From: Mycobacterium decipiens
GTDB lineage: Bacteria; Actinomycetota; Actinomycetes; Mycobacteriales; Mycobacteriaceae
Length of the DNA: 64,000 nucleotides
NCBI RefSeq assembly: GCF_963853665.1
Contig: NZ_OY970459.1
Coordinates: forward strand, 1,302,001-1,366,000
Direction: 5' to 3'
The notes beneath the pieces are model-generated. The model was given only the letters and a program-made list of their open reading frames with translations. It ran no database searches and was not told the origin of the DNA. A program made the translations under genes and the position numbers. Below are positions 26,120 to 36,465 of this stretch, piece after piece (position 1 is the stretch's first letter; each line of letters opens with the position of its first letter).

Positions 26120-26635
26120 CTAGTCCGCGACGCTGTCGTTTGATCGCTGCTCAGTGTAGGAGTCGATGAGGTCCTGGTTGACCTCATACTGGTCCGGCAC
26201 CTGAAGGTCGGGTGCACTTTGCGCAGCCATTATTTCGGCCATGGTCTGGTCATCCATAGGCGACGGACTCGCACCTAAAGGCGGCGGACTCTCAATGTCT
26301 TCAATGCCCTCAATCCATTCCTCGCGGGGAATGTCCATTGCCGCGTCCGACAAAACTAGATCCAGGTCATCAAAATCTGGAGTTGACGGCCGCTCCGGCT
26401 CCTCCAGCGCCAACAGCTCCTGCAATTCCCGCTCATGTTCTGACAGAACCACCTGCTGCTGAAATTCATCCAGCCATTCATTGTCCGGGATGAAAATCTC
26501 TGTTTCAGGGTTCGGATCGGGCGTGATAGAAGCGGAAGCGATTGGAGCAAAAGCGACGAACGGCAGTGCGATCAGTGACCCGGCTACGGAGGCCCAGATG
26601 AAATTGTTTGGCCGGGCAGTTTTGGAGCGAAACAC
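26120..26635 (-). CDS. Small acidic secreted protein, unknown function
   Basis: GTG 26635 is preceded by aaaggga at ideal spacing and gives 171 residues. The N-terminus is a Sec-type signal peptide: basic start (VFRSKTARPNN), hydrophobic core (SVAGSLIALPFVAFAPIA) and an ASA cleavage site near residue 36. The mature part is very acidic (for example LQELLALEEPERPSTPDFDD and WIEGIEDIESPPPLG), lacks cysteines and is probably elongated or disordered with helices. It is less GC-rich than its neighbours, which suggests recent acquisition. I recognise no family. The next 700 bases upstream are also unusually AT-rich for this genome. Confidence 0.65.
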   Translation of the reverse strand: MFRSKTARPNNFIWASVAGSLIALPFVAFAPIASASITPDPNPETEIFIPDNEWLDEFQQQVVLSEHERELQELLALEEPERPSTPDFDDLDLVLSDAAMDIPREEWIEGIEDIESPPPLGASPSPMDDQTMAEIMAAQSAPDLQVPDQYEVNQDLIDSYTEQRSNDSVAD

Positions 26636-27376
26636 AACATTCCCTTTCTGTTGAACGGCGAGCCGCAACTAGTAACTCGCGCGAAAAATCGGCGACTCAG
26701 ACAGGCCGGTCTGGTTCCGAAAACTATTGCTAAATAACAACGTTCAGAGCGGACATCCGCCCTGCAGCGAACTCAATAGTGATTGCAGAGATCGATGCGC
26801 TTAGCGCCGATAACACGACATGAATGGACCTAGGGGGCCCGTGTCCAATGCTGTCCGGTACACCACTGAGTGGTTCGGTTACTTTAGGGTGCTACCGCCT
26901 TGTGTCGGGAGTCTGAAATCGACTACCGAGTAAGGTAGGTGACTGCGCGTCAACGTTGACAGGTAGCACAAAATTCCTTCCACCGAAGCTCGCGGTGAAC
27001 TTCTGATTACGGTGAACCGACGAGCACAGATATTAGACGCTTGTCCAATACACCTTCAAGCTCGGGGCGCCGCGAGTGATCAACCGCACAGGTGCCGTGT
27101 CGGGACGGCGGTTCGTAGGCGTGTGGATGTTAGGAAAGTGCCTTGCTTGCCGAACCGATCTGCACCGCAGCCAGGCACGGACCAGCCGCAAGCTCGTCGA
27201 GGGCCACAACCTCGAAATGGCGGTCGACTTGCGTGCTTCGCGGCGGGACGCAGATGAAACGGTTCGATCGAGCCAGGGCTGGCATCAACTCTTGCTGCGT
27301 TCCCAACCAGCGTTGCCGGCGCGATGCCTTACCGCATCCTCGCCGGTGTTCACGCGTCGCCACCGTGTTCCTGGGG
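26636..27376. other. Long non-coding interval, AT-richer in its left half
   Basis: No coding frame with start, ribosome site and plausible composition could be supported over 740 bases. The section 26690-27020 is clearly lower in GC than the backbone (for example ctattgctaaataacaacg near 26730) and probably contains the promoter of the secreted protein. The right part returns to normal composition but holds only anonymous frames. Confidence 0.5.
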
Positions 27377-28342
27377 TCAATCCAGTTGTGGCATTACTTC
27401 GGATGCGACGAGTTCGATGTGATCGAGGTCGTCGATGTCACGGATCATCAGGTAGGTGCGGCTGACCCCGGCTTCCGCGTAGCGGCTGATGCTGTCGACC
27501 AATTCGGACGGCGAGCCCGCGCCACCTCGTTCGCGAAGGTCCTCGACGCTGCGCTCGATCGCCGCGGCACGCGCGCCGACCTCGGCGTCGGTGCGCCCAC
27601 AACACAAGGTCATGGTGTGCGAAAACCGCAGCTCGCTGGGTTCGCGGTTGATGGCCCGGCACGCTTGGCGGACTCGCTCGAATTGCGCGGCAGCCGCCTC
27701 AACGCCAGTCGGTGGGTTGGTGGTGAACGGATCGTCTATGTCTGTCCTGCCGGGTTGATGATTGAAGATGTCCGCGTAGCGGGCACTGAGGGCAGGCGTG
27801 CGCTTGGTCCCGGCGCCGCCGATGATGATCGGTGGACCTCCCGGTTGGCTGGGCTTGGGCAGCCCCGGGCAATCTTCAAGCCGATAGTGGGTGCCGTGGT
27901 AGCTGAACCGATCACCGATCGGAGTGCGCCATAGACCGGTGATCACCGCCAACGATTCCTCGAGCCGCTCAAAGCGTTGCTTCCACGGCGGGAAGGGAAT
28001 GCCGTAGGCGCGGTGCTCGGGCTCATACCAGCCCGCGCCCAGCCCAAATTCAACTCGCCCCCCGCTCATCTGGTCGACCTGGGCAACCTGGATGGCCAGC
28101 GGACCCGGGTGGCGAAACGTCGCCGCAGTCACTAATACCCCGAGACGGATGGTGGAAGTCTCACGGGCAAGCCCCGCCAAGGTTATCCAGGCATCGGTAG
28201 AACCCGGCGGGACCTCGGCCCAATAGTGGTCACCTCGGACAAATCCGGCATAGCCGCACCTCTCGGCGGCCTGCGCCAGCCGCAGATGCTGAGGGTAGAC
28301 GGACGACCCCGAGTGCGGCGCGGCGAAAACCATCAAATCCAT
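27377..28342 (-). CDS. LLM-class F420-dependent oxidoreductase
   Basis: From ATG 28342 the product has 321 residues with LLM features: [12 protein letters not shown] at the N-terminus, [30 protein letters not shown], the conserved [21 protein letters not shown], and [20 protein letters not shown]. Family members transfer hydride to or from cofactor F420. The open frame continues 95 codons upstream but overlaps the promoter side of the permease gene and lacks similarity. It is divergent from the permease (159 bp between starts). It does not belong to the same subgroup as the LLM gene at 16.2 kb. Substrate unknown. Confidence 0.85.
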   Translation of the reverse strand: MDLMVFAAPHSGSSVYPQHLRLAQAAERCGYAGFVRGDHYWAEVPPGSTDAWITLAGLARETSTIRLGVLVTAATFRHPGPLAIQVAQVDQMSGGRVEFGLGAGWYEPEHRAYGIPFPPWKQRFERLEESLAVITGLWRTPIGDRFSYHGTHYRLEDCPGLPKPSQPGGPPIIIGGAGTKRTPALSARYADIFNHQPGRTDIDDPFTTNPPTGVEAAAAQFERVRQACRAINREPSELRFSHTMTLCCGRTDAEVGARAAAIERSVEDLRERGGAGSPSELVDSISRYAEAGVSRTYLMIRDIDDLDHIELVASEVMPQLD

Positions 28343-28501
28343 GCAGCCAGCATGCCAGTGATAGCCCTGGATCGTTCCAGCTCCGTCGGCCGGACCTCGC
28401 AAGTTGCACACGGCCTGTGTGGTGCGCAAGGATCGCACATCCGAACGGAAGCCAACGAGGCCACGTCTTCGCCATTCGAGAGGGAACCCACTTGGAGCGA
28501 T

Positions 28502-30043
28502 GTGAACGACCAGGAGGCCCCTTCCGTGGCCACAGCGCCTGATCTTCCCGGCGTGCGGCAGGGCAGACCGGCGCCCGACCTCCTCGGCGAAGACGTCGGA
28601 TATCACAAGGGGCTCAAGCCTCGCCATCTTCAGATGATCGGCATTGGTGGGGCGATTGGAACCGGGCTTTTCCTCGGTGCTGGCGGCCGGCTCGCCAAGG
28701 CCGGGCCCGGGCTGTTCCTGATGTATGCCGTCGCCGGGCTGTTCGTCTTCTTGATCCTACGGGCGCTGGGTGAGTTGGTGCTGCACCGGCCATCGGCGGG
28801 TTCGTTTGTCTCGTATGCGCGTGAGTTCTTCGGTGAGAAGGCCGCCTATGTGGTGGGCTGGATGTACTTCCTGCACTGGGCGATGACGTCGATCGTCGAT
28901 ACCACCGCCGTCGCCACCTACTTGCACCGCTGGACTGTCTTTGGCGCCATACCGCAGTGGGTTTTGGCGTTCTTCGCCTTGGCGGTGGTTTTGGCGATGA
29001 ACGTGATTTCTGTGGAGTGGTTCGGCGAACTGGAATTCTGGGCCGCGCTGATCAAAGTTGTTGCGTTGGTGGCATTTCTGGTTGTCGGAACCATTTTTCT
29101 GGCCCGGCGTTATGAGGTCGACGGCCAAAGCACCGGACTGAGCCTATGGACTAACCACGGTGGGTTGTTCCCGACCGGCCTGTTGCCGCTGTTGATGGTC
29201 AGCTCGGGAGTGGTGTTCGCCTACGCTTCAATCGAGTTGGTGGGTACCGCGGCGGGGGAGACGGCCGAGCCAGAGAAGATCATGCCGCGCGCGATCAACG
29301 CGGTGATCGCGCGCATAGCGATCTTCTACATTGGTTCGGTCGTGCTGCTGGCGCTGTTGCTGCCCTACACCGCATTCAGGCCCGGCGAGAGCCCGTTTGT
29401 TACGTTCTTCTCCAAAGTCGGTTTTCACGGTGCGGGCGACTTGATGAACGTGGTGGTTCTCACCGCCGCGCTTTCCAGCATGAATGCGGGGCTGTACTCC
29501 ACCGGTCGCATCATGCACTCGATCGCGATGAGCGGCAGTGCCCCCGCGTTCACCGCGAGAATGTCGAAAAACGGTGTGCCGTACGGCGGAATCCTCTTGA
29601 CCGGTGTCGTCGTTCTGTTCGGTGTCGCATTGAATGCGTTTAACCCCGGCGAGGCGTTCGAGATTGTGCTCAACATGTCTGCGTTGGGCATCATCGGCGG
29701 CTGGGCAACGATCGTGCTGTGTCAGCTTCGGTTTTTTCGACTTGCCAAAGCCAGGGTCGTGAATCGCCCAGCGTTCCGTATGCCCTTCAGCCCGTATAGC
29801 GGGTACCTCACCTTGCTATTTTTGGTCGCCGTGCTGGTGTTAATGGCGTTCGATGCACCGATCGGCACGTGGACCCTCGCAACGCTCGTGGTTGTTACCC
29901 CGGCGCTGGTTGCGGGCTGGTATGTGGTCCGTAAACGCGTGCGGGCGGTCGCCAACGAGCGACTCGGGTTTACCGGACCGTTTCCGGTGGTCGCCAACGT
30001 GCCCATGCGATCGCGAAGCCAATTCCCGTCGGAAGAAAGGTAA
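28502..30043 (+). CDS. AnsP1-like L-asparagine / amino-acid permease (APC superfamily)
   Basis: The 513-residue protein has 12 predicted membrane helices and the amino-acid permease signatures [20 protein letters not shown] (TM1), [20 protein letters not shown] and [17 protein letters not shown]. It is very like mycobacterial AnsP1 and AnsP2 (asparagine uptake) as I remember them, closest to AnsP1. Proton-coupled uptake of asparagine is therefore the likely function. The GTG start at 28502 has ggag six bases upstream; the longer frame from 28226 runs through the divergent promoter region. In H37Rv ansP1 lies elsewhere, so this is a paralogue or relocated copy. Confidence 0.87.
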   Translation: MNDQEAPSVATAPDLPGVRQGRPAPDLLGEDVGYHKGLKPRHLQMIGIGGAIGTGLFLGAGGRLAKAGPGLFLMYAVAGLFVFLILRALGELVLHRPSAGSFVSYAREFFGEKAAYVVGWMYFLHWAMTSIVDTTAVATYLHRWTVFGAIPQWVLAFFALAVVLAMNVISVEWFGELEFWAALIKVVALVAFLVVGTIFLARRYEVDGQSTGLSLWTNHGGLFPTGLLPLLMVSSGVVFAYASIELVGTAAGETAEPEKIMPRAINAVIARIAIFYIGSVVLLALLLPYTAFRPGESPFVTFFSKVGFHGAGDLMNVVVLTAALSSMNAGLYSTGRIMHSIAMSGSAPAFTARMSKNGVPYGGILLTGVVVLFGVALNAFNPGEAFEIVLNMSALGIIGGWATIVLCQLRFFRLAKARVVNRPAFRMPFSPYSGYLTLLFLVAVLVLMAFDAPIGTWTLATLVVVTPALVAGWYVVRKRVRAVANERLGFTGPFPVVANVPMRSRSQFPSEER

Positions 30044-30090
30044 GGTCCCTCATCGGCAACCGCTATGCCAGCAAGCCACCACTGTATGGA

Positions 30091-30231
30091 ATGGCACTGG
30101 TCTTGTTGGCGATCGCCGTCGTCGCTTTCACCGCGTACTTGCATGCGGGCTGGTGGTCGATCCTCGGCTACGCCGCGGCCGCCGTCATCGGAGTGGCCGG
30201 GTTCGCCCTCGCCTTTCGTGACCTTTCGTGA
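30091..30231 (+). CDS. Small two-helix membrane protein after the permease
   Basis: A frame just after the permease stop encodes two hydrophobic helices (MALVLLAIAVVAFTAYLHAG and WWSILGYAAAAVIGVAGFAL) and ends RDLS. The coding appearance starts earlier, at about 30050 (SLIGNRYASKPPLYG), but no ATG, GTG or TTG is available there. ATG 30091 would cut into the first helix. The original start may have been lost, or an unusual codon is used. It could be an accessory subunit of the permease; this is inferred from position only. Confidence 0.45.
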   Translation: MALVLLAIAVVAFTAYLHAGWWSILGYAAAAVIGVAGFALAFRDLS

Positions 30232-30364
30232 CGCCCATGTCCGTCGGGACGGATTGTCCTCGAGGGCCCCTGACACGGGCTAGGTTGGCCCGGATAGGCG
30301 ATTAAGACTTTGCGGCATTGACCCTCAAGCGACTCACCGAGGTCAGGCGTAGACTTCCCAGTTC

Positions 30365-31108
30365 ATGGCCATCCGGCGCGCCTTTCTTCTCATCGCCGAC
30401 ATCGGCGGTTACACGCGCTACATGAATTGGAACCGACTGCACCTGGCCCACGCGCAACGGACGGTGGCCGAGCTGCTGGAGTCGGTCATCGACGCGGGCA
30501 AAGGACTGAAGCTGGCGAAGCTGGAGGGCGATGCGGCGTTTTTCTGGGCACCGGACGGCAACGCCAAAGTGGTGGTGTGTGAACGGCTATCGCAGATGCG
30601 GCAGGCGTTCTTCGCGCGGCGCGAGCGGATGAAAACGGACCATCCCTGCGAATGCGAGAGCTGCGCGCAGCGGGACGGCCTGACGCTCAAGTTCGTCGCT
30701 CACCAGGGGGAGGTGGCGGAGCAGAAGGTGAAGCGCCGCGTCGAGCTCGCTGGTGTCGACGTCATCCTGGTGCATCGCATGCTGAAAAACTCGGTTCCGG
30801 TGCCGGAATACGTGCTGATGACCGACCCGGTGGCACAGTGCCTCGACGTGTCGATGCGTCAACTTTCGATGCCGCTGACGCACGACTTCGAGGGCCTCGG
30901 ACAAACGCCTACGTACTACATCGACCTCGCGAACTCCGAGTTGCCGCCGGCGGCACCGCAGCGCGGCTTCTTCGGCCGGCTGGCGGCGAAGCAGAAGTTC
31001 GAGATGAAGGCGCTACCGTTCGTGCTGGGTGTCAAGAAACCGGGTGCCGGTTTTCGAAGCCTGGGCCAGGACACCGTGGCCGAGCCGGGCCAAGGAACCA
31101 CGCTTTAG
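30365..31108 (+). CDS. DUF2652 protein, class III nucleotide cyclase-like
   Basis: The 247-residue protein has a cyclase-homology-like fold. It begins with [20 protein letters not shown], where the ADIGGYT stretch resembles the first metal-binding segment of class III cyclases. [13 protein letters not shown] resembles the second metal segment (GD-A-F). This is the DUF2652 pattern. Not all catalytic residues are identifiable, so cyclase activity is uncertain. A Cys cluster ([10 protein letters not shown], near residue 100) could bind metal. It is followed after nine bases by a SnoaL-like gene, so these genes are probably co-transcribed. Confidence 0.8.
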   Translation: MAIRRAFLLIADIGGYTRYMNWNRLHLAHAQRTVAELLESVIDAGKGLKLAKLEGDAAFFWAPDGNAKVVVCERLSQMRQAFFARRERMKTDHPCECESCAQRDGLTLKFVAHQGEVAEQKVKRRVELAGVDVILVHRMLKNSVPVPEYVLMTDPVAQCLDVSMRQLSMPLTHDFEGLGQTPTYYIDLANSELPPAAPQRGFFGRLAAKQKFEMKALPFVLGVKKPGAGFRSLGQDTVAEPGQGTTL

Positions 31109-31117
31109 GATCGCCGA

Positions 31118-31495
31118 GTGTCCATTGCGCTACTTCGAGAAATGTTCGAGCAGATGGTCGTTGCCAAGAATGCCGACCTGATCGAGCACTATTACGATCC
31201 CGACTTCCTGATGTTCTCCGACGGGCTGAGCCAGAGCTTCACCGAATTCCGCGACAGCCATCGCAAGCTGTATGCCACGACCATCAGCTATGCGGTCGAG
31301 TTCGACAACGACGCGTGGGTGCAGGCACCAGACAAGGTCGCCGGCCGGGTGTGGATCACCACGTCTCGACCTGGAGAAAAGCCGACCCGAATTGAGGTGG
31401 TTCTCATTGCCGCCTACCGCAACGACCGGATCCACCGGATCTGGGAGACCACGTGGCCGAGTTGGCGCAACGTGGCCGCGCTGGACGACTACTGA
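31118..31495 (+). CDS. SnoaL/NTF2-like protein (first of two)
   Basis: The 125-residue protein has the cone-shaped NTF2-like fold of the SnoaL family: an N-terminal helix ([20 protein letters not shown]), [12 protein letters not shown], then strands ending [13 protein letters not shown]. Members are small cyclases, isomerases or ligand-binding proteins. Start GTG 31118 is close behind the DUF2652 gene. A second NTF2-like gene follows immediately, which suggests a tandem pair with one substrate class. No specific function can be given. Confidence 0.78.
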   Translation: MSIALLREMFEQMVVAKNADLIEHYYDPDFLMFSDGLSQSFTEFRDSHRKLYATTISYAVEFDNDAWVQAPDKVAGRVWITTSRPGEKPTRIEVVLIAAYRNDRIHRIWETTWPSWRNVAALDDY

Positions 31496-31514
31496 TCAGC
31501 CGACCGCACAAATC

Positions 31515-31910
31515 GTGGTGTACAACGAACCGGGCGTGATCGCCGAGCAGTTCATCAGAGCGTTCTCGATGGCAGACCTCGGCGCGATGCGCCGGCTACT
31601 CGCCGCGGACCTAAGGGCCTACGTCACCAACGCCGACGGTGGAACTGACGAGGTTAGCGGGCGCGATGAATACCTGCGCCGGATCGAGGCGATGGATCTA
31701 GCGGCGGCGGACTTTTGTCTCAAGTTGACCCAATCACCGGTACCCGTCGACACCGATCAGGCGTTGGTCATGGTTGAGGTTCGCGCCCACCGGGGCGGCA
31801 AAGACCTACACAACTATGCGGCACATCTCATCCGGGTGGCTGACGGACAGATCACCGAATGGCGGATGGTCGATGCGAAACCCGCTGAGAGTGCGCGGTT
31901 CTGGGCTTAG
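31515..31910 (+). CDS. SnoaL/NTF2-like protein (second of two)
   Basis: From the tandem GTG codons at 31515/31518 the product is about 130 residues. NTF2-like features are visible: EQFIRAFSMADLGAMRRLLA, AYVTNADGGTDEVSGRDEYL, and the closing strands HLIRVADGQITEWRMVDAKP. It lies 19 bases after the first SnoaL-like gene and ends 8 bases before the stop codon of the convergent flavin amine oxidase. The long frame upstream of 31515 is the wrong frame of the preceding gene. Confidence 0.75.
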   Translation: MVYNEPGVIAEQFIRAFSMADLGAMRRLLAADLRAYVTNADGGTDEVSGRDEYLRRIEAMDLAAADFCLKLTQSPVPVDTDQALVMVEVRAHRGGKDLHNYAAHLIRVADGQITEWRMVDAKPAESARFWA

Positions 31911-31918
31911 GGGCGACG

Positions 31919-33280
31919 TCACCCCAATTGTTGCATCAGTTCTGTGGCTGCGTGTCGCCCGCTCAGCAGGGCTCCGTGCACCGTGGCGGGGTTGTCCACA
32001 CCGACCGCCTCGCCCGCCAGGTAGAGCCGCTCGCTGATCGGTTCCTGTAGCCGGCGCCGGTCATCGAGACCGGAGCCGGGCGCGTGGAATGAATACGAGC
32101 CGAGCGCATAAGGGTCCACGGTCCAGCTCGACGACCGGACCTCAACGGGTGCGATGTCGTTGCCGAACAGTTGCCGGGCCACGGGCAGCGCACCGCCCAT
32201 CAAATCGCCAGCCGATGCGGACTCCACGTACCGGGCGCGGTGACCGACGTTGAACGCCAGCACAATCGGCCCCGCAGCGACCGGCAAGGTAAACCATTGT
32301 GACCACACTCCCGGGTCGGGACCCAGGAATTGATAGAACGCGCTTTGCCCGCTCCACGTCCGTTGGTTGAAGCGAAAGTAGCTTTTGGACATCGCGCCGA
32401 ATCCCAAGGCACGCAAGGCTTGTGAGTGTCCGTCGGGAAGAGGGGGGTCGAAGGTGACGGCGCCGGACTTCAGCACGCCGAGCGGAACGGTGACGATCGC
32501 GGCGGGTCCGTTGAACGATCGGTTGCCGGCCCGGACGGTGACCGAGCTGCTCCGGTGCAGCACGGCGGTGACCGCCGCATTGAAGACGATCTGCAGCCCA
32601 TCGGCGAGCAGCCGCGGCAGGGCGTCGTAGCCGTTCGTGACTACGACCTGGTCGCCGGTTGTGTAGTTGCCCTGGTCGAACGTGGTAGCGGAGAGCTGGT
32701 CCGCGTCGGCCGCGTACTCCTCTTCGATCTCGGTGTTGACGTAGAAGGCCAACTCGGCGCGCTCCGCGGTGGACAGCTCCTCGCGTGTCGCCTCGGTGTT
32801 GACGGCGGCGGCGAGACTACCGCCATCGACCTGATCGCGAGCCTCCGCGACAAAACGGCGCCAGGCGTTTTGGTCGTAGTTGATCGACCGTAGCCGGGGA
32901 TCGACCGCCAACTTCGCCGCCTCGTCATACTGAGTCGAAACGAGCTGCAAGCGCGCTTTCTCAGCCAGTTCCATCAGTGGGTTGTCCGTGGTGCCATGGA
33001 TCCAGGACGCTCCCATTTCCAGCGGTACGCCCCACTCGCGGTCGGTGGATACTCGGCCGCCGATCCGATTGCGGGCTTCGATCAACCGCACCGGCCATCC
33101 CGCGTCGGACAGGCAGCGCGCGGCCGCCAAGCCGGCCATCCCGGCGCCGACGACCAGGACCGATTTGGTGTCCGGTGGTGCCGGACGATCCGATTCGCAG
33201 CCGGCCGTCAGCCCGGTGCCGACGGTGCCGATGAGGCATGCTGTTGACGTCAAGAACTCCCGACGCGATATCGGCGACAC
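31919..33280 (-). CDS. Tat-exported flavin monoamine/polyamine oxidase, possible lipoprotein
   Basis: The 453-residue protein has a twin-arginine signal (SRREFLTSTACLIGTVG) ending in a lipobox-like LTAGC, so it is probably folded in the cytosol with FAD and anchored outside. The FAD fold is SVLVVGAGMAGLAAARCLSD (residues 40-59), followed by the amine-oxidase block EARNRIGGRVSTD and ASWIHGTTDNPL. The C-terminal FAD contact is LYLAGEAVGVDNPATVHGAL. It resembles spermine/polyamine oxidases more than AofH. I recall no homologue at this site in H37Rv. It is divergent from hpx. Confidence 0.85.
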   Translation of the reverse strand: MSPISRREFLTSTACLIGTVGTGLTAGCESDRPAPPDTKSVLVVGAGMAGLAAARCLSDAGWPVRLIEARNRIGGRVSTDREWGVPLEMGASWIHGTTDNPLMELAEKARLQLVSTQYDEAAKLAVDPRLRSINYDQNAWRRFVAEARDQVDGGSLAAAVNTEATREELSTAERAELAFYVNTEIEEEYAADADQLSATTFDQGNYTTGDQVVVTNGYDALPRLLADGLQIVFNAAVTAVLHRSSSVTVRAGNRSFNGPAAIVTVPLGVLKSGAVTFDPPLPDGHSQALRALGFGAMSKSYFRFNQRTWSGQSAFYQFLGPDPGVWSQWFTLPVAAGPIVLAFNVGHRARYVESASAGDLMGGALPVARQLFGNDIAPVEVRSSSWTVDPYALGSYSFHAPGSGLDDRRRLQEPISERLYLAGEAVGVDNPATVHGALLSGRHAATELMQQLG

Positions 33281-33466
33281 GGTGCCAGCGTCTCACATTC
33301 CATAGCGTCCTCATCTGCACTTTCTCCGAAGGGGAAGCGGATGGCCGGACGTTATTATTCTGTGACCCTTTGCTTTAGTGATTCCCAGCTACCCATCAGT
33401 AACACCGAGCTAGAGTGGGCAACATCCGGAAGGCGGCAACGGAGCCGCGTCGAAGGGGGAGCGGCG

Positions 33467-34438
33467 ATGGGTGCTCGGAAGTCAACTCGAGGCAGCGGAA
33501 CAACCCAGTTTCCTGATGCACTCCCGCCCAGCCGTACTTTGACCGTCCGTGCTGCGGACGGCACCCAGCTACACACCCAGGTATTCGGGCCGCCCGACGG
33601 TTATCCGATCGTGCTTACGCACGGCTTCGTCTGTGCCATCCGGGCCTGGGCGTACCAAATCGCTGACCTTGCCGGCGACTACCGGGTGATCGCCTTCGAC
33701 CATCGCGGTCACGGACGCAGCGGTGTCCCACGGCGTGGCGCCTACAGCCTCAAGCACCTTGCGGCGGACCTCGATTCGGTGCTGGACGCGACGTTGGCCC
33801 CGCACGAGCGTGCGGTAATCGCCGGCCACTCGATGGGCGGCATTACCATCGCCGCCTGGTCGGAGCGCTACCGCCACAAAGTCCAACGACGTGCGGACGC
33901 CGTCGCGCTGATCAACACCACCACCGGAGACCTGCTGCGCAAGGTGAAACTGCTGCGGGTGCCGCGTGAGTTGTCCCCAGCTCGGGTCCTGGCCGGCCGG
34001 AGGTTGGTCAACACATTTGGCGGGTTTCCGCTCCCCGGTGCGGCCAGGATTCCAACCCGGTACTTGATCTCGATGCTGGCGGTTGCCACGGACGCCGACC
34101 CGAGTGCGGCGAGACTGGTCCACGAGCTGTTCACCCAGACCTCGGCAGTGGGGCGGGGCGGCTGCGCGAAGATGCTTGTCGAGGAGGTGGGGTCTGCCCA
34201 CCTCAACCTCGATGGTCTGACGGTGCCAACCCTGGTCATCGGCAGCGAGCGGGATCGACTGACGCCGATCGGCCAGTCTCGCAAGATCGCGCGCACCGCA
34301 CCCAAGGTTGTCGGCCTCGTCGAACTGCCCGGCGGCCACTGCTCGATGCTGGAACGCCACCAGGAGGTGAACCGCCACCTGCGTGCCCTCGCCGAATCGG
34401 TGACCCGGCACGCCCGGGACCGGCGCATCAGCTCATAG
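33467..34438 (+). CDS. hpx: Alpha/beta hydrolase annotated as non-haem peroxidase Hpx
   Basis: This is an alpha/beta hydrolase of 323 residues. The oxyanion region is [20 protein letters not shown], the nucleophile elbow is AGHSMGG (Ser near residue 125), the acid Asp is in [10 protein letters not shown], and the catalytic His is in [12 protein letters not shown]. It corresponds to H37Rv Rv3171c (hpx). The name reflects likeness to cofactor-free haloperoxidases, but hydrolase or esterase activity is as likely. ATG 33467 has aaggggga upstream. The protein is longer at the N-terminus than the H37Rv annotation. It ends with a 6-base overlap against the convergent aofH. Confidence 0.87.
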   Translation: MGARKSTRGSGTTQFPDALPPSRTLTVRAADGTQLHTQVFGPPDGYPIVLTHGFVCAIRAWAYQIADLAGDYRVIAFDHRGHGRSGVPRRGAYSLKHLAADLDSVLDATLAPHERAVIAGHSMGGITIAAWSERYRHKVQRRADAVALINTTTGDLLRKVKLLRVPRELSPARVLAGRRLVNTFGGFPLPGAARIPTRYLISMLAVATDADPSAARLVHELFTQTSAVGRGGCAKMLVEEVGSAHLNLDGLTVPTLVIGSERDRLTPIGQSRKIARTAPKVVGLVELPGGHCSMLERHQEVNRHLRALAESVTRHARDRRISS

Positions 34439-35779
34439 CAGCGCAGCGATCTCGGCGGCGGCGCGCTGACCGGATCTGACGGCCCCGTCGAAATATCCGG
34501 TCCATTCGTCTGCGGTCTCAGTGCCGGCCCAGTGAATCGGACCTACCGGCTCGCGCAACCATTGCCCGAATTTCGTCCACGACCCAGGCGGTACCGCCGC
34601 GGTCGGACCGCCCGGCGCGAATTCCTCTGTACCCCAACGATGATCAACATAGTCGAGCGGGTTGAGCGCTTCGTCGCCGAACAGCGACGCGAAGCAGCGC
34701 AACGCATCACGGCGGCGCTGCTCGATGGGTAGCGAGTCGAACGCGCGGGCATCGACGAACCCCATCAGAATGCCTGGCCCGTCGGCATTCGGACTGACAT
34801 CAAAGGTAATGAACACCGGCGCTTCGTCGGACAGCGCCTGGCCGGAGAACCCGTTGGCGCGCCAGAACGGCGCCGAATAGGCCGCATAGGCCTTGCTCAG
34901 CCGGCCCTGCGGCCAGTGCTGGGCGAGCTGCCCGTACTCGGGCGGCAGCGGGGGATTGAACTCGATGACCGCGCGATGGGCGGGTGGAATCGCCACGATA
35001 ACAAACCCGGCCTCGGCCCGACCCTGATCGGAAGTGACCGTCACACCCGCTCCGTGCCGGTCGATGCGACGCACCGCGGCGTTGAGCATGACACGCGCGC
35101 CGAGTTCGGCCGCGACCGCCTCGGCGATCTGCTGTGTCCCCCCCGGAACACGGTCCTGCTGGGCACCATTTTCGACGTCGAGCAGCCGGTCCAGGCCGCC
35201 GGCCGCACGTACGTAGCGGGCTGCGTGCAGCATCGAGACATCGTCGGGCTCACAACCCCACGTCACACGGGCCATGATGGTCATCAGGTCCCGTGAGGAC
35301 GCCGTAGCGCGTACCAAGCGCAACCACGCCCCGAGCGACACGTCGTCGAGCTCGCGCGCGCGTTGCGCATTCCAGGGGGCGACCACCGGAACGCCGCGGG
35401 CAACTCGTTCGAATTGCCAACGCAACCGGCCAATGTCGATTAGCCCGGTCAGCGACAGCTTGGGAATGGTGCCACGATAGCTGCGCGCCGAGCCTCGCCA
35501 CTGGATAACGTTCTTGCCGCCGTGGTGGGTCGGGGTTGTCGGGATCCCGAGTTCGGCCGCCAACGCCAGGACGGCATCCTGGGTCGGGCCGACGAACGAG
35601 CCGCCCATATCCGCGGGCACCCCTGCGACGCTGCCGGTGAACGAGCGGCCGCCCACCCGATCGCGGCCTTCGAATACCACCACGTCGTGACCCTGTCGCG
35701 TCAGCTCACGCGCTGCGGCCAGCCCGGCGAAGCCAGCGCCCACCACGACAACGTCGGCAGTCCGCGGTGGGTTTGTCAC
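34433..35779 (-). CDS. aofH: Flavin monoamine oxidase AofH
   Basis: The 448-residue product equals the H37Rv AofH (Rv3170) length. The FAD-binding motif is [20 protein letters not shown], followed by [27 protein letters not shown], and the C-terminal FAD-contact region [20 protein letters not shown]. This is a standard monoamine oxidase of the MAO-N type, oxidising primary amines to aldehydes with release of H2O2 and ammonia. No signal peptide or membrane tail is seen. GTG 35779 is used, since the upstream extension to 36064 is Arg-rich and dissimilar. Presence of a second amine oxidase 1.2 kb away, on the other side of hpx, is notable. Confidence 0.92.
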   Translation of the reverse strand: MTNPPRTADVVVVGAGFAGLAAARELTRQGHDVVVFEGRDRVGGRSFTGSVAGVPADMGGSFVGPTQDAVLALAAELGIPTTPTHHGGKNVIQWRGSARSYRGTIPKLSLTGLIDIGRLRWQFERVARGVPVVAPWNAQRARELDDVSLGAWLRLVRATASSRDLMTIMARVTWGCEPDDVSMLHAARYVRAAGGLDRLLDVENGAQQDRVPGGTQQIAEAVAAELGARVMLNAAVRRIDRHGAGVTVTSDQGRAEAGFVIVAIPPAHRAVIEFNPPLPPEYGQLAQHWPQGRLSKAYAAYSAPFWRANGFSGQALSDEAPVFITFDVSPNADGPGILMGFVDARAFDSLPIEQRRRDALRCFASLFGDEALNPLDYVDHRWGTEEFAPGGPTAAVPPGSWTKFGQWLREPVGPIHWAGTETADEWTGYFDGAVRSGQRAAAEIAALL

Positions 35780-35975
35780 GGCTCTAGTCAACCGCATTTC
35801 GGCGGTTCCGTAGGCTCTTTCCGACTGCCGTTGTTTCCGGGCCGTTTCCCGGCCCGTAATCGTCGTCACGCGGCGGCCAGGTCTAGGCGACACGCGCCTT
35901 CTCTTGCCGTTGCGCCGAAGTTGTCCAACCCAACGGGTGGCCATGTCACCGCACCGACCAGTCGAGGGGGTCGTC

Positions 35976-36446
35976 ATGATCGAGAGATTCGATCGTCGGA
36001 TGATCGAACAGTTCCTACGCGAAAAGGACATTCGGTACCTCACCGACGAAGAAGGTGACTTCATCGTCGACTTCTACGGCGACGACATGCCCGATTACCG
36101 GCTCGAGTTGAGCGCTCTGGGCGGGGCCGAGGTCCTATCCATCCGCATCTTTCCGGTACCCACCTACCCCGAGGAGATGCGCGACCGCATCGAGGGATTC
36201 GTGGCCGGCTGGAACCGCCGGACGCGTTGGCCCAAGGCCTACATCACCGACGACCCCCGCGGCCGAGGAATCGACGTGTACGGCGAGTCGGCGTTTCCCC
36301 TGGGGCCCGGCGTCCATCAGGCGCTGTTGGAACACTTCATCGGGACCACCTGGTCGGCGGGCTACGACATGCTCACCGAACTCGCGCGCGCAGTGGACGC
36401 GCCGGGCGGTGGCACACCCGAAACCTGGGTTCCCGAAAGGGGATAG
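35976..36446 (+). CDS. YbjN-domain protein
   Basis: ATG 35976, with gaggggg upstream, gives 156 residues with a YbjN-like fold: [59 protein letters not shown] and a helical end. YbjN proteins resemble type III secretion chaperones in fold, and their partners here are unknown. An upstream ATG (35943) would extend it by 11 residues. It lies between the divergently placed aofH and the convergent Rv3169-like gene. Confidence 0.78.
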   Translation: MIERFDRRMIEQFLREKDIRYLTDEEGDFIVDFYGDDMPDYRLELSALGGAEVLSIRIFPVPTYPEEMRDRIEGFVAGWNRRTRWPKAYITDDPRGRGIDVYGESAFPLGPGVHQALLEHFIGTTWSAGYDMLTELARAVDAPGGGTPETWVPERG

Positions 36447-36465
36447 CGTCGCGAACCAGAGGTTG

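Noticed and set aside
25957..26169. 70-codon plus-strand ORF after the alkylsulfatase
   Set aside because: No ribosome site, low-complexity composition and overlap with the end of the minus-strand secreted protein gene.
26120..26635. PE/PPE or ESX substrate identity for the small secreted protein
   Set aside because: There is no PE, PPE or WxG motif and a normal Sec signal peptide is present.
17584..28342. Complete prophage between the tRNA and the permease
   Set aside because: Apart from the integrase no structural, terminase or replication gene is present; the cargo is metabolic plus HipBA.
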